Origin: Natrialbaceae archaeon | Lineage (GTDB): Archaea; Halobacteriota; Halobacteria; Halobacteriales; Natrialbaceae | DNA: 10,501 bases | Assembly: GCA_003552325.1 (NCBI GenBank) | Contig: PUKM01000187.1 | Location: 1-10,501, forward strand | Reading direction: 5' to 3' | In this document: positions 1 through 5,410 of the stretch, piece by piece | Layout of the letters: the number at the start of each line of letters is the position of its first letter | Position numbering within the stretch: position 1 is the stretch's first letter | Translations under genes and position numbers: made by a program | The notes under the pieces: generated by a model | Told to the model about the DNA's origin: nothing | Database searches by the model: none | Seen by the model: the letters and a program-made list of their open reading frames with translations, nothing else

Positions 1-186
1 CCAGAGCATCTCCAGGCCACGAACCGGGAGGGTGCCGACGATGAGCAACGTGCCAAACGCCGCCCCGAGGATGACCGCCGCGAGGAGTTGTGGGTGGTCG
101 CGACGGCGTCGCAACTCGGTTCGATGGCGGACGGCAGCGATCAACCTGATGCGCTCGAGGGCACGAGACAGGGCGTCGGCGACCAT
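1..186 (-). CDS. N-terminal part of a membrane protein, cut by the window edge
   Basis: Reading the minus strand from the ATG at 184-186 gives 62 open codons that run off the left edge. The first 32 residues are basic and amphipathic (MVADALSRALERIRLIAAVR, then an Arg-rich stretch RRRRDHPQ). Residues about 34-54 are a hydrophobic span (LLAAVILGAAFGTLLIVGTLPV) that looks like a first transmembrane helix with a positively charged cytoplasmic side. The family cannot be recognised from this fragment. It lies 114 bp downstream of the metallophosphoesterase on the same strand. A weak TATA-like stretch (minus-strand TTAGGTA, 214-220) sits about 31 bp before the ATG, so it may have its own promoter. 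It could be the start of a transporter permease or a polytopic protein; what lies to the left is needed to tell. Confidence 0.6.
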   Translation of the reverse strand, partial: MVADALSRALERIRLIAAVRHRTELRRRRDHPQLLAAVILGAAFGTLLIVGTLPVRGLEMLW

Positions 187-300
187 CGTGTCTGGGTGTG
201 GGTCGGGGCCGAGTACCTAACAGTTGTTTGCATTGCGGTCGCCACCCTGGGAGCGGTTTGCTCGAGCGCCAGGAAGTTCGCTGTACCGACAGGTGGTGGC

Positions 301-978
301 TCACTCTCCCCGTGCGAGCCGCGTTGCCAACCGTTCCGGTAACCCTGCCTCCCGGATCGCTCCCTGTACGCGCTCGATATCGTAGGAGACGCGATGTGCC
401 TCGACAGTGCCCGCTTCGAGGTCGGCGACGGCGTAGGCTGCCCGCGGGTCGCCGTCCCGTGGTTGGCCGACACTCCCTGGATTGACGACGGTACCCTCAG
501 CATATCGCTCGACGTGTTGGATGTGGGTGTGACCGAGCACCAGCACCCGTTCGTCCTCGAGCAGTCGCGGTGAGAAGTCGTGAGGGTAGGTGTAGCGGTC
601 CGGGTCGGCCGGATGGCCGTGAACGATTTTGAGCTGCCCATCGAAACACTGACGCTCCGTCGGGAGTCCCTCGAGCCACTCGAGCTGTGCGGGCTCGAGC
701 CGGTCTCTCGCGTACTCGATTCCAGCGCTGGCCATATCGTTGAACCGGAACCCAGTCCCCGAGACGACGGCTCGATCGTGGTTCCCGGCGACAGTAGGGA
801 TCGACCGCTCACGCAAGCGGTCGATACAGGCCCCTGGCCAGGGATTATACCCAACGACGTCACCAGCACAGACGATTCGTGCTGGTTCCTCCGTCTCCGA
901 CCCCGAGTCCAGTGCCTCGAGGACGGCCTCGAGCGCAGGGAGGTTTCCGTGGATGTCCGAGATGAGTCCGACGCGCAT
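301..978 (-). CDS. calcineurin-like metallophosphoesterase (YfcE/MJ0936-type phosphodiesterase)
   Basis: A 225-aa cytosolic protein with all the metal-binding blocks of the calcineurin-like phosphoesterase superfamily in order: SDIHGN (D8, H10), CAGDVVGYNP (D40), VAGNHD (N66, H67), VHGHP (H120, H122) and LGHTH (H150, H152). In this family two metals, often Mn or Ni, activate water for phosphodiester or phosphomonoester hydrolysis. The short form without extra domains and the NPGSVGQPRDGDPRAAY stretch (166-182) match the YfcE/MJ0936 subgroup, whose natural substrate is generally unknown. The start was placed at the ATG of MRVGLISDIHGN because this family begins directly with the first beta-strand; the frame is open upstream to 1050, but that extension is not family-like. 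A weak TATA-like minus-strand TACAAT near 1002-1007 would give a nearly leaderless transcript. It is divergent from the gene at 1115. Confidence 0.88.
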   Translation of the reverse strand: MRVGLISDIHGNLPALEAVLEALDSGSETEEPARIVCAGDVVGYNPWPGACIDRLRERSIPTVAGNHDRAVVSGTGFRFNDMASAGIEYARDRLEPAQLEWLEGLPTERQCFDGQLKIVHGHPADPDRYTYPHDFSPRLLEDERVLVLGHTHIQHVERYAEGTVVNPGSVGQPRDGDPRAAYAVADLEAGTVEAHRVSYDIERVQGAIREAGLPERLATRLARGE

Positions 979-1114
979 ATCGATCACTTGTTGATCCACG
1001 ATTGTACCTGTTGGGGGATGGTGCTGGAGCCACACCAATTGATGACACATGTAATCGGCCGGAACAGTAAAGCGGCCATGGCCAAACTAGCGGACAAGTC
1101 ACTGCCGAGTCACC

Positions 1115-1810
1115 ATGCCATCCAGTACTCTCGCGTCGGTCGAGCCCCCATCGAACGTTCTGGTCGTCGCCAACTGTCGAGGGACGGCTCCTGCGTGCAC
1201 CGACCCTCCGTCCGCAGGCGGGCCCGTCGCTGAACTCCGCGTGTCCTTCGCAGACGAGGAGCCACCCGCTGGTGACCCGGAGACGAACTCGGCGGTCATG
1301 GGTATCATCGCCGTGGGTGACGTCCTCCGTGCTGCAGCCGCCGATAATACCCCGGATTATACTGCCCCGTTCGTTGTCGATGCCGTCGACGATCCGACCG
1401 ACCTCTCAGCACTCGGTGTACGGATCAGCGCGTTCTGTGAAGCCTGGGACGGCGACTACCAGATCCGCGTGTGTTTCGACTCACTCGACCGACTACTTCG
1501 CCATGCCGAACACGAACAGGCCTTTCACTTCACCTACGTGCTCGCCAAGCGCTTGACGGATGTTGGTGCACTGGCACATTTTCATTTCGATCCGACAGGA
1601 CACGACGAACGGACCCTCTCGACGTTCGGCACCATCTTCGACGACGTGATCATCGATGATGGGTTCGACCTCGGGGTGCCCGAGGCAACCGACGAAGAGG
1701 TCGCCTCGATGTTGTCGACCATCGACAATGGTACCGAGCGGTCGTCTGAGCCACCACGCGTCGCCGAGGAGGCAACGGACGATGAAATCGCTCGGCTTCT
1801 CGGGAATTGA
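1115..1810 (+). CDS. DUF7504-like haloarchaeal protein (RecA/KaiC-like fold, degenerate P-loop)
   Basis: A 231-aa acidic cytosolic protein. Residues 14-19 (NVLVVA) look like the first strand of a RecA/KaiC-like fold, but the following loop (NCRGTAPACTD) lacks the GxxxxGKT Walker A residues. Residues 117-127 (QIRVCFDSLDR) look like the Walker B strand, and AHFHFDPTGHDERTLSTF (154-171) is like the later conserved block of haloarchaeal DUF7504 proteins. That family is of unknown function and is thought to be a non-catalytic relative of KaiC-type ATPases; the assignment is from remembered pattern, not a search. The C-terminus carries two similar short helices, ATDEEVASML (191-200) and ATDDEIARLL (220-229), separated by a linker. 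The start follows a weak TATA-like AAACTA at about 1085-1090, roughly 28 bp upstream. It is divergent from the phosphoesterase and stands alone in transcription. Confidence 0.7.
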   Translation: MPSSTLASVEPPSNVLVVANCRGTAPACTDPPSAGGPVAELRVSFADEEPPAGDPETNSAVMGIIAVGDVLRAAAADNTPDYTAPFVVDAVDDPTDLSALGVRISAFCEAWDGDYQIRVCFDSLDRLLRHAEHEQAFHFTYVLAKRLTDVGALAHFHFDPTGHDERTLSTFGTIFDDVIIDDGFDLGVPEATDEEVASMLSTIDNGTERSSEPPRVAEEATDDEIARLLGN

Positions 1811-1869
1811 GGGTTCGTTACGAGACAGCACGTGAGTTGATTCGGAGTGCTCGGGCGTCGCCTGTTTAA

Positions 1870-1908
1870 GTAGCTCTCGTCACAAGATAAAGCTACGAAG
1901 GGAATTTT
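1870..1908 (+). terminator. possible 3' end signal after the DUF7504-like gene
   Basis: A 6-bp inverted repeat, GTAGCT (1870-1875) and AGCTAC (1891-1896), with a 15-nt loop is followed by GGAATTTTAG containing a short T-run (1905-1908). Archaeal termination mainly uses T-tracts, so this could end the upstream transcript about 60-100 bp after its stop. The stem is short and the T-run is only four bases. The TTTAAG at 1865-1870 could instead be a TATA element. Confidence 0.25.
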
Positions 1909-2039
1909 AGCAGGCCTCATTGGTGTGGAGACTATTCACTCGGTCACACCGCTCACTTGCGGATCATGTACGTGAGAGAGTCACCACCGCTACGTTCTGC
2001 ACGGCCACTCCGCTGAGACAGGAAGTCATGACGACGGGG

Positions 2040-2044
2040 TTAAG
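2040..2044 (+). promoter_or_regulatory. TATA-like element of the AAA ATPase gene
   Basis: TTAAG is centred 28 bp before the ATG at 2070, the spacing expected when transcription starts at or next to the start codon (leaderless mRNA, common in haloarchaea). It supports the start chosen for the AAA gene over the open reading frame upstream. Confidence 0.45.
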
Positions 2045-2069
2045 CGTATGTGGTGAGTACACTCGGCGA

Positions 2070-3491
2070 ATGAGTACTCCGGCGCTCGAGGTCGTCGAGT
2101 TTCTGTTGACGACACGCGTATACACGGATGACCGTAGCCTCGATGAGAACGATCTCCCGCCGTCGATTCGCCGCGTGTTCTGGACCGGGAGCGACCAGGA
2201 CGCCGCGGCGTCCGATGAGGAATCCACCACACGCTCTCCCGGTCACGGCCATATCCCGCGGCCCCTGGCCGCCACGAACACCACGATACGGGAGGCAACG
2301 GAGATCGACCGACCGTGGAACGCCGTGAGTGACCTGATGTTCACCGAGCGGGACGATTTCACCGGGACGATCAGTCTGACCCAACTCGAACTCGCCGAAC
2401 GGTGGTACCTCGAGCGAGCGGACGAGGAACGCCTGCTCGCGAATCCAACACTCGCGAAGCATTTCGAGGGACATGAGAACGTGTCGTTCGACCTCGACTA
2501 CGAGGAGGCCCGAGAACGCAACCAGCCGATTCAGGCCGACCGAGTCTGGATCGATGGCTTGCTCCGGGAGTACTTTGCGGACGAAGAAGACGAGGAGATG
2601 CTCGACCTGGTCGAAGTGCGTTCACCGGAGGAAGTCGACGTCACCCTCGACGATCTCGTACTCACCGAAAACCAGGAATCGGAGATCGAAAAGATCGCCA
2701 AAGCCATCGAGCATCGTGATTATCTCGCCCAGATTGGGCTGCGTGAGATCGGGAAGCTCCTGTTCGTCGGACCACCAGGAACCGGGAAGACGTCGACGGC
2801 TCGTGCGCTCGCTCACGACATGGACCTGCCGTTCGTCGAAGTGAAGCTCTCGATGATCACGAGTCAGTACCTCGGGGAGACGGCGAAAAACGTCGACAAG
2901 ACGTTCGAGGTCGCAAAACGACTCTCGCCCTGTATCCTCTTCATCGACGAGTTCGATTTCGTTGCCAAAACTCGTCGGAGTGACGAACACGCCGCCCTCA
3001 AACGCGCGGTGAATACGCTCCTCAAGAGCATCGACGATGTCTCGCTCATCCAGGACGACGTCCTGTTAATTGGTGCCACCAACCACCCCGACCAACTCGA
3101 TGCCGCCGCCTGGCGTCGGTTCGACGAAATCGTGAACTTCCCCAAACCGGACACCGGAATGCGCGCTGACATCCTGCGGCTCATCACCCACGCAATGGAC
3201 ATCGAATCGTTCGATCCCGATGTCATCGCCGACATTACCGAGGGCATGACCGGGAGCGACCTCCGGATGGTCATGCGGGAAGCGGTGCTCGAGGCACTCA
3301 CTGAGAATCGAACGACGCTGACCCAGGACGACTTACTCGAGGCCGTCGCTGACTTCGAAGAGCGAGATAATCTGAAGAATATGGATATGATCGACGGCGA
3401 TCACGATGCGCTCGTCGCTGGTGGGGACCTAGGTGCGGCGAGCGATGGCGGTCACGATCACAGCCACGACCACCACGATCACGATCACTGA
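2070..3491 (+). CDS. AAA family ATPase, CDC48-like, with His-rich C-terminal tail
   Basis: A 473-aa acidic protein. The N-terminal 220 residues form a family-specific domain beginning STPALEVVEFLLTTRVYTDD, with an Asp/Ser-rich linker around 45-75. The AAA core follows: Walker A GPPGTGKT (234-241), Walker B CILFIDEFDF (D293, E294), sensor 1 N338 in GATNHPDQLD, arginine-finger candidates R349/R350 in AAWRRFDE, and a lid with sensor-2-like GSDLRMVMREAV. All catalytic residues are present, so it should hydrolyse ATP, probably as a hexameric remodeller or unfoldase. The substrate is unknown and there is only one AAA module. The last 14 residues are GGHDHSHDHHDHDH, a likely metal-binding or pH-sensitive tail; no HbYX proteasome-docking motif ends it. 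The frame is open back to a TTG at 1920, but the ATG at 2070 is preferred because of the TATA spacing and family-like N-terminus. It is followed by a separate promoter, so it is probably monocistronic. Confidence 0.9.
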   Translation: MSTPALEVVEFLLTTRVYTDDRSLDENDLPPSIRRVFWTGSDQDAAASDEESTTRSPGHGHIPRPLAATNTTIREATEIDRPWNAVSDLMFTERDDFTGTISLTQLELAERWYLERADEERLLANPTLAKHFEGHENVSFDLDYEEARERNQPIQADRVWIDGLLREYFADEEDEEMLDLVEVRSPEEVDVTLDDLVLTENQESEIEKIAKAIEHRDYLAQIGLREIGKLLFVGPPGTGKTSTARALAHDMDLPFVEVKLSMITSQYLGETAKNVDKTFEVAKRLSPCILFIDEFDFVAKTRRSDEHAALKRAVNTLLKSIDDVSLIQDDVLLIGATNHPDQLDAAAWRRFDEIVNFPKPDTGMRADILRLITHAMDIESFDPDVIADITEGMTGSDLRMVMREAVLEALTENRTTLTQDDLLEAVADFEERDNLKNMDMIDGDHDALVAGGDLGAASDGGHDHSHDHHDHDH

Positions 3492-3581
3492 CCCCGTTCG
3501 ACAATCGACAGCCCCAACCGACAGTCGGAGGTAGACGAGAAGCGCCCCGAGCGAACGGCCCGACGACCCATAACCAGGGAG

Positions 3582-3586
3582 TTTTT
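3582..3586 (+). terminator. T-tract between AAA and DUF2237 genes
   Basis: Five consecutive T lie 91 bp after the AAA stop, preceded by a perfect short palindrome CCGAC-A-GTCGG (3518-3528). T-tracts are the usual archaeal termination signal. The same T-run lies 26-30 bp before the next ATG, so it may instead act as a weak TATA for that gene; CATAAC (3569-3574) is the other candidate. Confidence 0.3.
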
Positions 3587-3611
3587 GCTCCTCCCACCCC
3601 ACCACGAGGGT

Positions 3612-4013
3612 ATGACTTCGGACAGGAACGTGTACGGCGAGCCGCTCGAACCCTGCTCGATGGATCCGACGACAGGGTTCCTTCGTGATGGGTGTTGTCG
3701 GCGCGTCGACGGCGACCATGGCCGTCACGAACTGTGTGCCGTGATGACCGGGGAGTTCCTCACGTTTTCTAAAGCTCGGGGCAACGATCTGCTCACGCCC
3801 AGACCCGAATTTGACTTTCCAGGCCTCGAACCGGGTGACCGGTGGTGTCTGTGTCTCAGTCGATGGGCCGAAGCCGTCGATGCTGGTGTCGCCCCACCAG
3901 TCATCCTCGAGGCCACCCACGAGGCCGTCCTCCGAGACGTCGACCCCGACGTGTTACGTGAACACGCACACGACCATCCGACAGCCAACATCGAAGACGA
4001 GAAAGACTTGTGA
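3612..4013 (+). CDS. DUF2237 family protein
   Basis: A 133-aa protein matching the DUF2237 pattern along its whole length: RNVYGEPLEPCSMDPTTGF (5-23), RDGCCR (25-30), CAVMTGEFLTFSKARGNDL (42-60), TPRPEFDFPGLEPGDRWCLC (62-81) and VAPPVILEATHE (93-104). The family is widespread in bacteria and archaea, is small and cytosolic, and has no established biochemical function. Conserved cysteines C15, C28, C29, C42, C79 and C81 are all present and could bind a metal or form disulfides; that is inference. The start at MTSDRNVYGEPL matches the usual family N-terminus; the frame is open nine codons further upstream but starts from a non-ATG codon inside a T-tract. The C-terminus adds a short His/Glu-rich tail. 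It has the same orientation as the MBL-fold gene 69 bp downstream, and the two could be co-transcribed. Confidence 0.88.
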   Translation: MTSDRNVYGEPLEPCSMDPTTGFLRDGCCRRVDGDHGRHELCAVMTGEFLTFSKARGNDLLTPRPEFDFPGLEPGDRWCLCLSRWAEAVDAGVAPPVILEATHEAVLRDVDPDVLREHAHDHPTANIEDEKDL

Positions 4014-4082
4014 CACTCAGAACCGTAGCCAAACCCAGGACATGCTCGAGCCTCACCAACCAGCACAGGCGGTGAGACGACA

Positions 4083-4907
4083 GTGCGCGTAACTCTCCTC
4101 GGAACCGGCGATACGACCGGAACCCCAACTGTCGGCTGTGACTGTGACACCTGCCAAGTTGCCATCGAGCGAGGGCTCGAGCGAACGCGCTTTTCAGTCC
4201 ACGTCGAAAACGAACGGACGGGTGAGTGTCTGCTGGTCGACGCCAGCCCCGACTTTCGCTATCAGTTTCTCCGTGATGGCGTCGCCCTGCCAGATTCGAT
4301 CATCATCACACACATTCACTTCGACCACCTCGATGGGCTCGGGAACGTCTTCAGACTGCTGAAAGATGTCGACGTCCACGCCGCCAACGAAATCGATCCC
4401 GAGACCGGCCAGAGCGTCGCCGATGCCGTCGCCACCGACTACCACTATCTCTCAGCCGTCACCGTCCACCCGGAGACGCCGCTCGAGTCGTTTTCGACGT
4501 GCGGCCTCGAGGTGACGCTCGTGCCAGTTGTCCATCCGCCATTAGTCTGTTATGGGCTGACGGTCGAGGACCCACAGACGGGGGCGAAACTCTCGATCAC
4601 CGGTGACACCTGCTATGCGATTCCCGACGCCTCACGGGCGGCGCTGGCAAACCCCGACCTCCTACTCGCCGAGGCGATTATCCCGGCGCATCTCTGTGAC
4701 TGGCATCCGATCGGTGGGCGCCACGAAGGACCGGACGGCGTCCCACGAACTTTTGGGACGAAACACATGACTCGGGAAGGAGCCCTGGCACTCGCGGACG
4801 AACTCGAGGCCGAACGAACACGGCTCGTGCACGTCGCTCATTACTACCCACCTGAGGAGGCCTTCGAGGAGCCACTGGCGGTCGACGGCGAGCAATACAC
4901 CCTCTAG
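4083..4907 (+). CDS. MBL-fold metallohydrolase, PhnP-like (cyclic phosphodiesterase type)
   Basis: A 274-aa protein of the metallo-beta-lactamase fold. Metal ligands are in the expected order: THIHFDH (H77, H79, D81, H82), H151 in VVHPP, D175 in ITGDT, H253 in VHVAHYY. Near the N-terminus GCDCDTC gives C19, C21 and C24. A CxCxxC cluster with a distant His (here probably H228 in TKHMT) forms the second zinc site of PhnP, the phosphoribosyl 1,2-cyclic phosphate phosphodiesterase, so this is a PhnP-type hydrolase rather than RNase Z or glyoxalase II. The substrate here is inferred; no phosphonate genes are near. Translation starts at GTG (4083), since MRVTLLGTGDTTGTPTVG is the usual family N-terminus, with a Shine-Dalgarno-like GGTGAG (4073-4078). 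That fits internal translation in an mRNA shared with the DUF2237 gene 69 bp upstream. The related PqqB proteins are a less likely alternative. Confidence 0.87.
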   Translation: MRVTLLGTGDTTGTPTVGCDCDTCQVAIERGLERTRFSVHVENERTGECLLVDASPDFRYQFLRDGVALPDSIIITHIHFDHLDGLGNVFRLLKDVDVHAANEIDPETGQSVADAVATDYHYLSAVTVHPETPLESFSTCGLEVTLVPVVHPPLVCYGLTVEDPQTGAKLSITGDTCYAIPDASRAALANPDLLLAEAIIPAHLCDWHPIGGRHEGPDGVPRTFGTKHMTREGALALADELEAERTRLVHVAHYYPPEEAFEEPLAVDGEQYTL

Positions 4908-5219
4908 GCTTCGCGGAGCCACCCAGCCCCGCCGGAGCGTCGCGAGGCCGCAGGCCTGTGAAACGACGTCCGTGCTCGAGACGACGAATCCGCCGGGACG
5001 AACGGCCCAGTACTCGAGTCGACTGTCGAGCGCATCGGACCAGTAGGTGAGTGAAAGCGACGTCACTCGAGCGGGGAGAAATGCGGAACGTGGAAGACGA
5101 GATACCGGTGAACTGGCGCGTTCGATGCCGGAGCCGAGACTACCTGACTCAAGGAGAGAGTCCCGCCGTTCACGGCGGCCGTGAATCCGACACTCCACAC
5201 CACAAACCACGTTCGACGC
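4908..5219 (+). other. gene-free stretch with a probable decayed TnpB element 3' end
   Basis: No intact gene is seen in these 312 bases. A near-palindrome GGCTTCGCGGAGCC (4908-4921) directly follows the MBL-fold stop and could help end its transcript. In the plus frame through 5051, the peptide LERGEMRNVEDEIPVNWRVR and then LTQGESPAVHGG resembles, from memory, the variable C-terminal tails of haloarchaeal IS1341-type TnpB proteins; this frame has a stop at 5048-5050. It ends on a hairpin (5163-5178) shaped like the one at the end of the intact tnpB. The best reading is a remnant of the right end of an older TnpB element in the same orientation. The alternative is that the hairpin belongs to the left end of the intact element. 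Confidence 0.4.
5163..5178 (+). repeat. perfect hairpin CCGCCG-TTCA-CGGCGG
   Basis: Six perfect base pairs close a TTCA loop, preceded by the purine-rich AAGGAGAGAGT. The layout (purine-rich run, GC stem, TTYA loop) parallels the hairpin at 6717-6736 beside the end of the intact tnpB, which suggests a shared role as the 3' end of a TnpB guide RNA or as an element end. Confidence 0.55.
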
Positions 5220-5357
5220 TTACTCCGGGGTATCCTCTCTGACTTTCTTCTCCCCTTCGAGGAGTAAGCCCTTCCACGTCAATCCACGGTGCTTCTTCAG
5301 CTCCTTCAACCGCTCATACTGTTCATCATCATCAAACTCAATTCGGACTTCGACCAT
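5220..5357 (-). CDS. small ribbon-helix-helix-like protein, divergent from tnpB
   Basis: A 45-aa reading frame beginning MVEVRIEFDDDEQYERLKEL. The predicted pattern is one short strand (VEVRIEF, residues 2-8), a helix (about 11-24), a turn with Gly25, and a second helix (about 27-42, TWKGLLLEGEKKVRED). This strand-helix-helix order and size fit a ribbon-helix-helix (CopG/Arc-like) DNA-binding dimer, though the assignment is by pattern only. Such small ORFs are, to my recollection, frequent beside TnpB-only elements in haloarchaea. It is transcribed away from tnpB, with 53 bp between the two start codons and a palindromic TATA about midway, so autoregulation and control of tnpB is a reasonable hypothesis. 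It could also be a CopG-like antitoxin without a visible toxin. Stop TAA at 5220-5222. Confidence 0.65.
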   Translation of the reverse strand: MVEVRIEFDDDEQYERLKELKKHRGLTWKGLLLEGEKKVREDTPE

Positions 5358-5375
5358 ACAGTAGCACACGAACCC

Positions 5376-5389
5376 CACACTTATGTGTG
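5376..5389. promoter_or_regulatory. palindromic bidirectional TATA/operator between the RHH-like gene and tnpB
   Basis: CACAC-TTAT-GTGTG is an inverted repeat with 5-bp arms whose AT-rich centre reads as a TATA-like element on both strands (CTTATG / CATAAG). The centre lies 28.5 bp before the tnpB ATG (5411) and 25.5 bp before the small gene's ATG (5357), the right distance for leaderless transcripts in both directions. A dimeric repressor bound here would block both. Confidence 0.5.
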
Positions 5390-5410
5390 TTCGGGTACAA
5401 CCAGTAGGTA

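Noticed and set aside
979..1050. Upstream extension of the metallophosphoesterase
   Set aside because: The family begins with the strand leading to SDIHGN; the 24 extra residues show no family pattern and have no good TATA before them.
1920..2069. N-terminal extension of the AAA ATPase from a TTG at 1920 or ATG at 2028
   Set aside because: The extra residues are Arg/Thr-rich, not acidic, and unlike the family. The TTAAG at 2040-2044 places transcription start next to the ATG at 2070.
4662..5210. 182-codon minus-strand frame over the MBL-fold gene end and the insertion zone
   Set aside because: Half of it is antisense to a confident gene. The composition is Ser/Arg-rich without halophilic acidity, and no motif is seen.
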